Shown here: positions 1 to 10,789 of the stretch, piece by piece
How the letters are laid out: each line of letters starts with the position of its first letter
Position numbering within the stretch: the first letter of the stretch is position 1
Assembly (NCBI GenBank): GCA_946902875.1
Contig: OX336350.1
Span: 21,194,048 to 21,258,047 of the forward strand
Source of the DNA: Nematopogon swammerdamellus
Taxonomy: Eukaryota; Arthropoda; Insecta; Lepidoptera; Adelidae
Direction of reading: 5' to 3'
Length of the DNA stretch: 64,000 bases
The notes under the pieces: generated by a model
Databases searched by the model: none
Seen by the model: the letters and a program-made list of their open reading frames with translations, nothing else
What the model was told of the DNA's origin: nothing
Program-made: the position numbers and the translations under genes

Positions 1-36
1 GAAGAGAAAAAATAAATCTGTATGTAGTTTTGCCTA

Positions 37-716
37 AATGTTCAGGTTCCCTATCTCAAAGAGAAACTTAAATGTTCAGGTTCCCTATCTCAAAGAGAAA
101 CTTAAATGTTCAGGTTCCCTATCTCAAAGAGAAACTTAAATGTTCAGGTTCCCTATCTCAAAGAGAAACTTAAATGTTCAGGTTCCCTATCTCAAAGAGA
201 AACTTAAATGTTCAGGTTCCCTATCTCAAAGAGAAACTTAATAAATGTTCAGGTTCCCTATCTCAAAGAGAAACTTAAATGTTCAGGTTCCCTATCTCAA
301 AGAGAAACTTAAATGTTCAGGTTCCCTATCTCAAAGAGAAACTTAAATGTTCAGGTTCCCTATCTCAAAGAGAAACTTAAATGTTCAGGTTCCCTATCTC
401 AAAGAGAAACTTAAATGTTCAGGTTCCCTATCTCAAAGAGAAACTTAAATGTTCAGGTTCCCTATCTCAAAGAGAAACTTAAATGTTCAGGTTCCCTATC
501 TCAAAGAGAAACTTAAATGTTCAGGTTCCCTATCTCAAAGAGAAACTTTAATGTTCAGGTTCCCTATCTCAAAGAGAAACTTAAATGTTCAGGTTCCCTA
601 TCTCAAAGAGAAACTTTAATGTTCAGGTTCCCTATCTCAAAGAGAAACTTAAATGTTCAGGTTCCCTATCTCAAAGAGAAACTTAAATGTTCAGGTTCCC
701 TATCTCAAAGAGAAAC
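37..716. repeat. 34-bp tandem satellite, about 20 copies
   Basis: The unit starts ATGTTCAGGTTCCCTATC and continues CTCAAAGAGAAACTTAA. Copies are almost identical. One copy near 241 carries a 4-bp insertion, and two copies near 548 and 616 have a T for A at the junction. Because 34 is not a multiple of three, the array is open in several frames without being a gene. The near-identity suggests recent expansion or homogenisation. The left edge is cut close to the window end. Confidence 0.95.
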
Positions 717-835
717 GTCGTCCTTCTGTCTGCCGCAGGATCATACGTACATAGGTATACATTATCTTCTAAACAGTTAGTCGTATCAAGTTGATAGGCA
801 CGAAATTAGAGATTTTTTTCGAGTCGTGCGTTAGT

Positions 836-1171
836 GTACCGCTTAGGGCCGGTACTTAAAATAATAGCCTCACTGCATCTCTCCGCGAGCATGTCGTAAA
901 AGGCGACTAAGGGACAAAGACACGATGCCGTGCTAAAGGGCGACAGGCTAGCCACCTCTCGCCTTGTCGCGGTCCTTCCACCGCAGTCATGCAGAAGGCG
1001 GCTCTTCATGCCTTACTTGCTGCTTGATGTAGTTATCTTGTCCGAATACTTTGCTAAGCGTGGTGGTCGGTGTTTCGCTGTAATTAACAAGAGTACCTGC
1101 AGCACAACACCGATTACTCTGCTTACCCTGATTGTCGGAATATAGCGTGTGATATGTATGTATGTATGTAT
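836..1171 (+). mobile_element. Family B SINE-like element with TATG tail and target duplication
   Basis: The element begins GTACCGCTTAGGGCCGGTAC, runs through the head shared with family A (CCCACTGCATCTCTCC-like) and ends in TATGTATGTATGTAT. It is bracketed by CGTGCGTTAGT (825-835) and CGTGTGTTAGT (1172-1182), an 11-bp direct repeat with one mismatch. That duplication and the simple-repeat tail indicate insertion by target-primed reverse transcription. No coding capacity is seen, although short shadow frames exist. Confidence 0.75.
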
Positions 1172-1182
1172 CGTGTGTTAGT

Positions 1183-1635
1183 AGTCATAATATAATGAAT
1201 GTCGCATTGACGCGGAATGACGAAAAATATGTACATTATTTACTCACAAAGCTGATTTTAAAATATATATCAACCAAGGTAAGTTGAGTAATTAAGGTTA
1301 ATTAGCTCATTAGATTATGAAGAACATAATATTGTGGAACTACTGAATGTGTGTGTACTAGATCTAGACAGAAGCTGGCCTCATCGTTACTCGCATCAAG
1401 AGTGACAATGTGTTCCAAAGTGAGCTGAAAATATTAATTTTAGTTAAGTAATCCATTTTAAAAATTCAATAATTTTTAGCTTTTCTAAATAAAAACTGTT
1501 GATGACTCGGATGATGCAAATTATTTTTTTCGTATATAAAAACTCAACTTTCATTACTTACTTGACTGAACCCTATGGTTTCCTGCATTTTATTATCTAA
1601 ATATAAATACATTACATCAAATCAATCAAATCGAT
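1183..1635. other. AT-rich stretch, nothing recognised
   Basis: I see no credible gene, tRNA fold or repeat structure here. Confidence 0.5.
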
Positions 1636-1743
1636 CAAAGGGGGAAGCACTGACATGGCACCTAGTTCACCCGGTGTTATGGGCTGACATCACGGACGTT
1701 ATAGGTGATGTAGCCAACCGTGTCAGTTTCCATAAAAAAAATC
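1636..1743 (+). mobile_element. Family A SINE-like 3' fragment
   Basis: This holds only the 3' part of the family: GGGAAGCACTGACATGGCAC, the CACCCGGTGTTATGGGCTGA block, then GTGATGTAGCCAACCGTGTC and an A-run. It matches the tail of the full-length copy at 32989-33472 in the opposite orientation. Confidence 0.75.
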
Positions 1744-2103
1744 ACATTTTTAACTTCTTTTCTTATTTTTTGTTGAGATACAGTATGTTATACTTAATTA
1801 AAGTTAACGTAATTAAAGCTTAGTATGTGAGATATATTTAAAAACAAAATAAAGCTCCGTAAGTTTTCGTACCCGGTTCTTCCTTATAACGGGTGCGGCA
1901 GCATAACTTTTTTCTTTTTTTTTTCAACATTTAATAAAACGCATTTTATGAACCAAATATGTTTTGATTTTTCTACTGGATTCAGTAGCCTAAGTCTTAA
2001 GTTTTGACGCAGATGATGTCCTAGTTACGGGTTGTATGAGTGGCAATAGGTTAGCATACTGGAGAATTGGAGAAACGGAAATTACATCAGCTTTAGTTCA
2101 AAC
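1744..2103. other. AT-rich stretch, nothing recognised
   Basis: Low-complexity AT-rich sequence with no supported feature. Confidence 0.5.
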
Positions 2104-3618
2104 TAGCTGTTGCCCGCGGCTCCGCTCGCGTGAAATTCGTATTCCAAAGAAGAATGTAAGTAACTAAGGGCGAGGCCGAAGGCCGAACTGCGTTGAGGTA
2201 ATCGATAAACCTTCTCAAAGAAAGTAACTAACTAAGGGCGAGGTCGAAGGCCGAGCTGCTTTCAGGTAAACGATAAACCTTTCTCAAATAAAGGAAGTAA
2301 GTAAGGGCGAGGCCGAAGGCCGAGCTGCGTTCACGAAGACGATAAACCTTCAGGAAGAAAGGAAGGAACTAAGTGCGAGGCCGAAGGCCGAGCTGCGTTC
2401 AGGTAAACCAAAAACCCTCTTCCGCCTTCGGGCCTCGCCCTTAAAGACTTCCTTTCTTCGATAGAATATAATATCGTTTACTCAATCTATTTATTTCATA
2501 AAAATAAAAAAGTAATATTAATAACTAAAGAATTAAAACCTACCTATCAAACATTAAAATAACTATCAAAACAGGCATTTTCAAATGTTCTTAGAGCACT
2601 TGCGGCATTACCCCGCTGAATGGCAAGGCTTACCCTTTGAATGAAGTACATAAGCCCTTGATGGCGGGACACCAGTTGCGTCAACCAGCTGAGGCCCAAG
2701 CCTCTTTTGGCTTCACTGCTCCACGGACCGAGGGTTTCAACCGCAAATGCAACAAATTCGAAATCTTGAAATATATTTCTATATTTGTTGCGTTTGAGGC
2801 TCTCCGCCCCAGCCTCGGCCGCGCCAGCCGCTCTTGAAGAAGCGTGGAATTTATAATAAAATTTAAATTAAATTAACTCAATCTCAATCAATTAACTTTA
2901 TTCGAGATGGTTTAGCTTCTTCCTGAACGCAGCTCGGCCTTCGGCCTCGCCCTTATTTACTTGCTTTCTTCGAGATGGTTTATCATTTGTCAGAACGTAG
3001 CTCGGCCTTCGGCCTCGCCTTAGTTACTTACTTTCTTCAAGATGGTTTAGCTTCTTCCTGAACGCAGCTCGGCCTTCGGCCTCGCCCTTAGTTACTTGCT
3101 TTCTTCGAGATGGTTTATGGTCTTCCCGAATAGAGCACGGCCTTCGGCCTCGCCCTTAGTTACTTATTTTCTTCAAGATGGTTTAGCTTCTTCCTGAACG
3201 CAGCTCGGCCTTCGGCCTCGCCCTAAGTTACTTGCTTTCTTCGAGATGGTTTTTCAATTATTCGAACGTAGCTCGGCCTTCGGCCTCGCCTTAGTTACTT
3301 ACTTTCTTCAAGATGGTTTAGCTTCTTCCTGAACGCAGCTCGGCCTGCGGCCTCGCCCATAGTTACTTACTTTCTTCGAGAAGGTTTATGGTCTTCCAGA
3401 ATAGAGCTCGGCCTTCGGCCTCGCCCTTAGTTACTAACTTTCTTTAAGAATGTTTTTCGTCTTCCTGAACTCAGCTCCGCCTTCCGCCTCGCCCTTAGTT
3501 ACTTTCATCGAGAAAGAATATCGTTTACGTGAGTGCAGATCCGCCTTCGGGCCCGCCTTTAGTTACTTTCTTTTTTTGAAATACGAATTTCACGCGAGCG
3601 AAGCCGCGGGCAACAGAT
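2104..3618. repeat. Large inverted composite repeat with GC-rich tandem units
   Basis: The ends are inverted copies: GTTGCCCGCGGCTCCGCTCG at 2109, with AATTTCACGCGAGCGAAGCC near 3587 reading as its complement. Between them, a unit of about 67-70 bp centred on GCTCGGCCTTCGGCCTCGCC is repeated. It occurs roughly five times on the left, mostly inverted, and about ten times on the right (2900-3560). A diverged spacer of about 430 bp lies between. Each unit contains the self-complementary core GGCCTTCGGCC, so the whole region can fold back at two scales. Confidence 0.85.
2598..2835 (-). pseudogene. Remnant of a transposable-element protein C-terminus
   Basis: On the minus strand, near 2627-2598, the sequence reads QRVSLAIQRGNAASALRT. 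This matches the end of the longer frame at 61085-61399 and remnants at 9270 and 20500. Stops and frameshifts occur upstream of it. It forms the spacer of the inverted GC-rich array, so the array may be derived from or nested in this element. The family is unidentified. Confidence 0.5.
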
Positions 3619-4390
3619 ATATAAATTTTATTGCACCAATGACAGCGACATAACTTCGACTTTCAATAATTTTTTTTATTTATCAAACAATTTGTCACCG
3701 GCCAGCTCACGTCGAGATGACAGTTCTCCGTTGTCAACATGACATTTAAATTGTTTTTTACCTTTACTTTGGATTACGTGATTTTTAATATATTTTTTAA
3801 TTATTATGTTAATCCGGGATATATACTGTCACTATAAAAAGTTTCGTCAAATTCCGTTCAGTGGTTTTTGCGAAATGCGCGTACAAATAGACATTTTTGC
3901 ATTTACGATTTTATTATATGTATAGAAAGAATAGATATGTATAGACTATTGTGTTCAAGTTATAAAGAAGAAGAACTGTCATTTTCGTTGTATCTGCTTA
4001 TTTTTAAATTTCGAATGAATATTTTATTCAAATTGTATTTGCTGCCAGTTCTCAAGATATAATTATGTACTTTGGACTACGTGATTTTAAACGCGCAATA
4101 ATGTTTATAATTGTTTAATTTTTTTTTATTTTTGTTATTTTTTTTTACGTATTATGTTAACCCGGCATATAAACTGCCACTATACAAAGTTTCGTCTAAT
4201 TCCGTTCAGTGGTTTTTGCGTGATGCGCGTACAGACAAACAAACAAACAAACAAACAAACAAACAAAAAATTTAAAAACTGTTCTAACATGTTCAGTATC
4301 TCATTTTAAGCCACACTGGTTAGTTTTTTTCCGAATACATTCAATGTACAGACTTTCTTACCTTTACGATTTTATTATATGTATAGATAG
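3619..4390 (+). repeat. Two diverged copies of a dispersed repeat plus AAAC microsatellite
   Basis: Two segments (about 3780-3930 and 4075-4260) share CCGTTCAGTGGTTTTTGCG preceded by a GGATATATACTGTCAC-like block. Both are followed later by TTTACGATTTTATTATATGT (about 3902 and 4365). A run of CAAA units fills 4228-4266. This is most likely the tail of a retroelement next to the inverted array. The family is not assigned. Confidence 0.6.
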
Positions 4391-4494
4391 AGTCGTTGCG
4401 GCGCTACCGTGCGCGCGTTGGAAGATGGCGCGGAATACCATACTGAACTGAATACTGGCATTTGTGTCCATTATCCACGCGGAGTAACTTACTC

Positions 4495-4553
4495 CGTCGA
4501 GCTATCCTGTCTACTCCTTACTCCGAGTAAGGAGTAGACAGGATACCTCGACG
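4495..4553. repeat. 59-bp near-perfect hairpin
   Basis: Arms 4495-4523 and 4525-4553 are reverse complements with one mismatch and a one-base centre. The arm core is TATCCTGTCTACTCCTTACT. No flanking duplication is obvious. Confidence 0.9.
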
Positions 4554-4754
4554 TATTACTACGTACTACGTAAAATCTCCGGTCATTTAACTGACACAGG
4601 CCCGTCTTTTTGTTGTTATTGTTATTGTTTATTAAGCATTCATTAGACAGCATGACTGTACTCGAATTTGTCATAATTTGTTCTATCCGATTCGATTACA
4701 CCCACGAAGAAGAACCGGTAAGAAACTTCGCAGGGTTTTTTTTATAATAATTTT

Positions 4755-4815
4755 TACAAGCATTTAGTGACTATCCACATAATAACACCGCCTACAGTCG
4801 ATTGAAAATACAGCT
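4755..4815 (+). repeat. Short dispersed repeat (two copies)
   Basis: TTTAGTGACTATCCACATAA followed by a CGCCTACAGTCGATTGAAAA-like block recurs inverted at 43370-43440. Origin unknown. Confidence 0.6.
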
Positions 4816-4918
4816 TGAGAGCAAGATCAAAAACAGATTTTTGTTTTGTTTTTGAAGTTCTGACTGCAAGGACTTAATTAAGTGGATCAGGTGTAAAGAG
4901 CCTTTGTCAAATTTTTGA

Positions 4919-5406
4919 TACGTCAGAGGAGCAACTGATCAAACAGTATCTTGTGTCGTGATCCTAGTTTCGAGAAATTAGCAAAAAACATGTGTCTTGA
5001 GAACTAAAAATCATAGAAAGATGATTTCTTTTGCTAATATATTTGTTTTAGCGAGTAGATTATGATGATAAAATAACACAATAACCCTTTCATTTCATAA
5101 ATCAGTGTTTTTTTAATTATAATTTCAAACATAATACTCTTTGATGCGATCTTTGATCCATTCCATAAGAGCAGGATACCCAAACGTAGGTGCTCATGTC
5201 GCCATCTTAACCTCAAAACTTAGGAACAAAATACGATTTGACGCGGTCGCCAACATTCAATATTTTTTTAATAATACTAAATATTTTTTGACGTGAATTC
5301 TGTAAAAACACACATAAAGGAGCTATTGAGCTCTACCAAAATAAAGTTTTGCCGATTTTTTTTTAATAAATGCACAAAAGACTGTTTGATCTGTTGCTCC
5401 TCTGTA
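4919..5406. mobile_element. Non-autonomous element with terminal inverted repeats
   Basis: The left end reads TCAGAGGAGCAACTGATCAA (from 4923). The right end is its near-complement (TTGATCTGTTGCTCCTCTG, ending about 5404). Both ends are bordered by TA. This is consistent with a MITE of Tc1/mariner type, but no transposase remnant is visible. Confidence 0.6.
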
Positions 5407-5527
5407 TCAACTCAATAATGTTAGTAATAAGTATGAGTTAATAAGTAAAAGTTGTAACTGAACATTGCGTTATTTAATTACGTTATGCATAATTATTATT
5501 GTGCAACTTAAGATTACTTACCTACAT

Positions 5528-5612
5528 CTTCAATGATTCTGATTCTCATATTTATTTCGCCATAAAGTGCACACAACATTAACAATATTTCATCGAGATT
5601 TATGCATATTTA
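5528..5612 (+). repeat. Dispersed retroelement 3'-end-like repeat
   Basis: It shares ATTTATTTCGCCATAA and CAACATTAACAATATTTCAT-like blocks with 11347-11432. A similar GAATCT-repeat tail occurs at 58470-58508. Probably a LINE 3' end in reverse orientation. Confidence 0.5.
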
Positions 5613-5705
5613 GTATGGTTCGTCATCTCTTTTGTCTTGTCCCGTTCAGCAATGCAATCATGCGGCAGCCAGTGCTAATATCTATTCTGTGGCATAACTT
5701 CCTGT

Positions 5706-6107
5706 TTTAGGGTTCCGTATCCGTCGTACGGTACCCTATTACTAAGCCTACACCGTCTGTCTGTCTGTCCGTCTGTCTGTCTGTCCGAGGGCTATATCTC
5801 TTGAACCGTAATAGGCAGCCCGTTGAAATTTTCACAGAATATATGTTATTATGGCCGATATATCAACAAATAATAAAAATAAGAAAAAGTAAAAAAATTC
5901 ACGGGGGTTCCCATAGAAGAAACAAAAAAGTGTATGCGCGCGCGCCGTCTACCGAATAGAGCGTGAAGCATTTTAACTAATCATGACATCTAACTAATAT
6001 GAAGCATTTCATAACAAACACGCCATAGATGGCGTGAGTGGCGCTAACCATGACATGGCGATACGGAACCCTCGGTGCGCGAGTTCGACTCGCACTTGGC
6101 CGGTTTT
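5706..6107 (+). mobile_element. Family C SINE-like element
   Basis: It starts TAGGGTTCCGTATCCGTCG, carries a GTCTGTCTGTCTGTCCG tract, and later reads CTCTTGAACCGTAATAGGCA and TTCACGGGGGTTCCCATAG. It ends GCGAGTTCGACTCGCACTTG followed by GCCGGTTTTT. The ending resembles a tRNA B box (GTTCGANTC), but I do not see a convincing A box. Other copies lie near 17905, 36435, 43465 and 51379. Confidence 0.7.
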
Positions 6108-6109
6108 TG

Positions 6110-6370
6110 ACGTGATGACGTCACGTCTTATAAATTGATGAGCACCGGCTGCACGCACGAAAGCGTGTGACGTTGATATTCAAAGTTACCATGGAAACGT
6201 CTTAAGAAGTAAAACTGTCAAGATCAGACAACAGAAGTTTTGATGGCCAGTCACAAGATGATTAATCTTTCTACTGGAAATATAAATTACCTACTGATCT
6301 TCGATCTATGTACTACGATTATTCCACGTCATCACGTAAAACTATCGTCCGTAAACCGACTTTATAGACA
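6110..6370. mobile_element. Family D element, first copy
   Basis: Inverted ends are ACGTGATGACGT (6110-6121) and ACGTCATCACGT (6326-6337). The right end is followed by AAAACTATCGTCCGTAAACC. The interior starts CTTATAAATTGATGAGCACC, shared with the second copy at 41564. It abuts the 3' end of the family C element directly. Confidence 0.65.
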
Positions 6371-6939
6371 ATAAATTTTTTTTATAATGTAGGTAGAAAT
6401 GCAAAGTTAGATTTTATTGTCAGTATACTGGGTAAACTGAATACTGGCGTTTGTCATTACTCTTTTCAGCTCACTCCAACTCAACTCATACAACCCGTAA
6501 CGTAGGACATAATCTGCGTCAAAACTTATGACCAGTACTCCAGTAATCCAGCGGTACGCTTTTAAGTAATTGAAATAATGACCTGACAAATTGAAATCCA
6601 TGTTTCGCGCATTAACACAATTTACATAAACACGTGACGCGGCATGGTCAGTGTAGCCTTGACTCGCACTTCTGTTACTCGACGCCCGGGTCGCATACAC
6701 ACCCAGCTGGGTTCTGTCATGGCGCTGTCAACTGTCAGTTTGACAGCTGACGTCGAGATTGGCGGTGTCATTGAGCATCACATTACACGCACGCAAATTA
6801 CTGCAATTATACAAAAATTTCGTTTTGCAACAGTTTATTTTATCGCTGTTGGTTTGCTTGACCTAGCGAATTCGTGATTTTAATACAAAATTAAGATATT
6901 ATAAAATCAATTGCAAATATTGCGATAGTGATGATAAGC
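6371..6939. other. No gene recognised
   Basis: A short block (6424-6456, AACTGAATACTGGCGTTTGT) resembles 4441-4468. Otherwise I see no supported feature. Open frames here lack family features and splice context. Confidence 0.45.
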
Positions 6940-7170
6940 ACACTCGGACGCGGTCAGAACTTGGATGGGTGACCACTCGACCGTTGAGGTTGATCGTTGT
7001 TCACGTAAAACTGTAGGTCGCATTCCTTACCTTACGACGAGGTGGTAGGGTTTAACCGATCTGGATTGATACCACCGCACTGAATGACAGGTGTTGAATC
7101 ATATCTACGTAAACGGATCTTATGCTCTCCAGCTTGCTGTCCAGTTCAAAATTTACTGTAGCCGGCACGA
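6940..7170 (+). mobile_element. Family A fragment with 5S-rRNA-like segment
   Basis: It contains GGACGCGGTCAGAACTTGGA followed by TGGGTGACC, a 5S-rRNA-like internal control region. The family A middle (GTAGGGTTTAACC, ACCACCGCACTGAATGA) and a GTAGCCGGCACGAC block follow. The 5' head and A-tail are missing. Confidence 0.65.
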
Positions 7171-7599
7171 CGGCAGTTCACTAAAAAGTGATGAGATTAC
7201 CGACATAAAGGGTGCTCTCAGAGAGCACACACCGATAAAATGTGCCGACAAATAAATCCGCTCGTGTTGGAAGCGGCTTCAAAATGCTGAAATGTCGGTT
7301 GCTTCACTCCGCTGCGGGCTTTGTTCAATCAACTCATTCATCTACCACTATCGTATCGGTCGCTCTTGCTAAACATTTTCTTGCATCGCTAGCTGTGTGC
7401 AAATCAATGAATACTTACTTATGTTCAGATACGCGTCCTGAGGATTTATTCTATAAAAGATCCATAAAGGTCGAAAGTTTCGACCTTTATAGAACCTCCT
7501 CGGTCCGTGGAGCAGAAAGTGTATTGTTTAAATTATGTATGTATGGTACATGTACTTAGGTATATTCATAAAATAATTCCTCCTCCCTTTCGCTTGCAC
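7171..7599. other. No gene recognised
   Basis: Contains a small hairpin (about 7465-7492, GGTCGAAAGTTTCGACC). No coding or repeat identity is supported. Confidence 0.45.
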
Positions 7600-7785
7600 T
7601 ATCCATATTTCTTTCTCTGTATTTTATTCCACATCCATCACCCAAAGACTGACTGGAATAAATCACTTGTTGTAGTGATAAGTCTGCCTTTGCGCACTCC
7701 TATATTTCTTGTTTCTTGGCGTGTACTGTTCTTCCTTCAATTTGTGTGCAATAAAGAGTTTCTATTCTATTCTATTCTAAGGTTG
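7600..7785 (+). mobile_element. LINE 3' end fragment with TATTC tail
   Basis: It reads AGTCTGCCTTTGCGCACTCC, then GTGTGCAATAAAGAGTTTCT, and ends in TATTC repeats. This matches my memory of the 3' ends of jockey/R1-like insect LINEs. The coding part is absent, which is usual for 5'-truncated insertions. Confidence 0.6.
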
Positions 7786-8024
7786 TAACGATTCCTGTTG
7801 GTAAAAGTGTGGAGAGATGTGAGCGCCCTCTGTCTCCCCTTTTGACTGCGCAACTTGCTGTTGGGTGGGTTTCCGTGTTGCTAAGTGTGCAGAGCCTATT
7901 TGTTATTTCGAGAATGTGTTGTAGAAACGTATTGCAACTGACGTGTGGTCGTCAGCGCCATCTCACGGCGTGATTGTGAATCTTTGTTTTTATTAATTTT
8001 TCACTTTTTAAATTTTCTCTCAAA

Positions 8025-8118
8025 GTTACGGTTCCAAAGATACATCCATCTGACGGACAGACAGTCGTTGTAGGCTTAGTAATAGGCCACCGTAGCGTAG
8101 GGGGTACGGAAACCTAAA
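8025..8118 (-). mobile_element. Family C fragment
   Basis: It ends in GTACGGAAACCTAAAAA and carries GACGGACAGACAG and GGCTTAGTAATAGG, the inverted start of family C. It is followed directly by a family A copy. Confidence 0.55.
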
Positions 8119-8133
8119 AAGTCGACGTAACTA

Positions 8134-8440
8134 TTTTTTTTTATGGAATCTTACACGGTTGGCTACATCACCTACAACATCCGTGATGTCAGCCCATAAC
8201 ACCGGGTGAACTAGGTGCCATGTCAGTGCTTCCCTTCATTTCAAGTCAGCTACACTGAACTGGACAGAAAACACGAACTATTTACATAGCCGTTTCGACC
8301 GACGTTTCATTCAGTGCGGTGGTACCAAGGTGGTCTGTGGGTGGTATCAACCCGGAGGGAATAAACTCTACTACCTTGTAAGGTAAGAAGGGAATAAGTA
8401 CAGTTTTACGTGGAATGAGAACCACGGTAACCACCAATTA
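8134..8440 (-). mobile_element. Family A element lacking its 5' head
   Basis: In reverse orientation it runs from the T-run (complement of the A-tail) through GGCTACATCACCTACAACAT, GCCCATAACACCGGGTGAAC and ATAGCCGTTTCGACCGACGT to a GAGAACCACGGT block. The tRNA/5S-like module and the head are missing. Confidence 0.75.
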
Positions 8441-9269
8441 TTGATAGATTTTTCATTAAATAATGTTTCGCATTCATCTTTCTTTAATTGACTTATGAAA
8501 TAACCTCAAAAGCGCGTGTTTTGACTAAAAATGTCGAAGTTCATCTCCGCACACTCACTTCTGTTCGATGTATTTTTTTCATTAATTTTACATGAATAGC
8601 CACCGCTCAGAGAATGTAGTTCAAGAGCGATTTTGCAACGACATTCGCCTCGTAGAGCGCGGCTACTGTCTCTTGTGACGCCAGTTCACAGCGATCGCCT
8701 TGCCACATTCGAAGTGAACACTATGGACGAGCGTGCCATGTTACAGTGGATTGGGTGTACGAGTGAGTTTTGCACGCGAATCCGTTCACGCGCGTCACAC
8801 GTCGATAAACGTTCGAATTTTAAACATACCTACATTGCTCTATTGAAACTGAATAGCCGTATCTTCTTTCAATAACGGTCAAACTGATCGTAGGATGTGT
8901 CCTCAAGAGATCCGATATTGAATAAATTACAATGACAATCAGGCTCACGCATAGTCTATTATCTCTTAATGTTCACCCGATTACGGCGGGTGTGTGTGAT
9001 GTATGTATGACAGCTATGACAGCCCTCTCCTGGTTATGATTTTGGCAGTGTATAATATGGATGTGTGTTCGTCTGTTCCCTCGCAGAGCCTATATACTAC
9101 TTAACCTATTTCAACCATAAGGCAATTTTTTTTTGCAATGCAATTTGGATTCGTCTCCACCAGTCCGCGTGTCGCAGAAATGGCGGGAAACTGGAGCCAT
9201 ATCGTCAAGGTATGAAATGTGTTTTACTTCTATCCCCATCGATCGTTGCCAAGAGCTTAAAAGGCGATA
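8441..9269. other. No gene recognised
   Basis: Open frames of up to about 100 codons show no domain, repeat or splice context. Part of the right side may belong to the remnant beginning near 9270. Confidence 0.4.
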
Positions 9270-9379
9270 AAAAATATATATCACACTGGTTTAGAACTAG
9301 GGCGCATTTCAAGCAGCTGATCAGCCTGGCGATGATGGAGAGGGGGAACGCCGCTTCAGTCAAGGGGACCATGCAATGA
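9270..9379 (+). pseudogene. Remnant of a transposable-element protein C-terminus
   Basis: The frame ends FKQLISLAMMERGNAASVKG followed by TMQ and stop. It aligns by eye with QRVSISIQRGNAASVLGTM at 61085-61399. Only the last 25-30 residues are recognisable. Confidence 0.5.
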
Positions 9380-10164
9380 TATTACATGTTAAAAAGGAGG
9401 TAGATAGGTTATACGAGCTCCCATACAAGACCACAGTCCTGTTTGAAGTTAGTCGCGCACCAACTACGCACGCGTTCAGACGTGCGTCGTCCTTCCTAAG
9501 TAGTTATCAGTTACACCAACCGCCACATACTTGAATTCCCTGCCTTAATAATTTGGAATAAGATTATTCGAGTCGGCGTATCACTTTATAGTTCTTCCTC
9601 TCAACTTTTCAAGGACGTGCCATGTGTGAGCACTGAATGTCATATATATAGATAACCTATCTTTTCTACAATATCATTGGGACCATGCTAATGATCCAAG
9701 GACGATTATTTTTATTTATAGGTAGATTTCGTTTTATGGTTAAATTCGTTATTTTAGGTCTATATTTGATTATTTTTTAAGTATTTTATTTCAAATAAAG
9801 TAGTATATATTTATATAAAAATTAAATACAAATTTTATAAAATCCGACTACGAAAAAGAAAGGAAAGAACAAGGAAAGTTGCTCGAAATGCTGTAGTCGG
9901 GCGTGTAGAAGAATTCCAATAAACACGTAGCAGAGAAAACCGACCGAATTGTATCTATGTACCTATGTATGCGCGAGTATGTATGTATGTATGTATGTAT
10001 GCGTTGGCATTTGGTATTTAATTTGTCATTATATTTTCAAAGTTAGTTTATCTGTTAAGATTCAGAATAAATAAATAAATAATAGGCATGTGATGTCACT
10101 AACTGTGTTGAAATATGTTCTGTTGACTTTGTGACTTGACCTTTAGATCAAACTGTTAGGTCCC
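9380..10164. other. No gene recognised; small TATG microsatellite
   Basis: A GTAT tract lies at about 9976-10001. An imperfect inverted pair (CGACTAC at 9845, GTAGTCG at 9894) is also present. No coding feature is supported. Confidence 0.45.
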
Positions 10165-10540
10165 CTCCCTTCTTACCTGTATGGTAGGTTGTAGAGTTTA
10201 ACCCGCACGGGTTCGTACCGCCGCACATAGCCGTTTCGACCGACGTTTCGTTCAGAGCGGTGGTACCAACCCGGCCGGGATCAACCCTACCACCTAGTAA
10301 GGTAAGAAGGGAAGGGACCTACAGTTTAAGGTGGAATCCGAACCACGGTCAGCCTCCAACGGTCGAGCGGTCGCCCATCCAATCACTGACCGCGCTCAGC
10401 GTTGCTTAATAACAGTTGACTAACCAACCGCGCAATTTTCAGACGAATTTTCTTATCCCTTAGTCGACTTTTACGACATGCGACGGGGAGAGATGCAGTG
10501 GGGCTATTCTTTTTAAGTACCGACCCCACACGGTACAAAT
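10165..10540 (-). mobile_element. Family A element, 5' two thirds, with inverted partner
   Basis: From 10207 it reads ATAGCCGTTTCGACCGACGT through the tRNA/5S-like module (GTCGCCCATCCAATCACTGA, CGCTCAGCGTTGCTTAAT) to the head GGGGAGAGATGCAGTGGGGC and CCCCACACGG. A short opposite-strand fragment of the same family (10165-10206, CTTCTTACCTG and TTTAACCCGCACGGGT) precedes it. The A-tail part is missing. Confidence 0.75.
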
Positions 10541-10712
10541 AAAATAAAAAATTAAATAAAAAGCATAAAATAAAGCATTATCAATGAAATAGGTACTTAA
10601 ACAATATATAATACCGACATTGTTTTCGTACAGATAAAGAAATGATAAGAAAGTGTTTGTCGGTAGCGTAGTGCTACGCTTGCATTGACAATATTTGCGC
10701 ATGGAGCCACGG

Positions 10713-10784
10713 TCTTCGGTAGTATAGTGGTCAGTATCCCCGCCTGTCACGCGGGAGACCGGGGTTCGATTCCCCGCCGGAGAG
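10713..10784 (+). tRNA. tRNA-Asp (anticodon GTC)
   Basis: This is a 72-nt cloverleaf. The acceptor arm TCTTCGG pairs with CCGGAGA with one G-U pair. The anticodon stem CCCGC/GCGGG encloses the loop CTGTCAC, so the anticodon GTC is at 10746-10748. The T arm CCGGGGTTCGATTCCCCG-like segment contains the B box, and GGTAGTATAGTGG supplies the A-box region. The overall sequence is what I expect for an insect tRNA-Asp. There is no intron, and CCA is not encoded. A T-run follows within 10 bp. A minus-strand open frame crossing it is a shadow. Confidence 0.93.
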
Positions 10785-10789
10785 AACAC

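Noticed and set aside
517..780. 87-codon frame in the satellite
   Set aside because: A 34-bp unit read in three frames gives periodic peptides. The array is a satellite, not a gene.
5755..5790. GTCTGTCTG tract as an independent microsatellite
   Set aside because: It is an integral part of every family C copy.
10460..10789. 109-codon minus-strand frame
   Set aside because: It is the shadow of the tRNA-Asp gene and a family A repeat.
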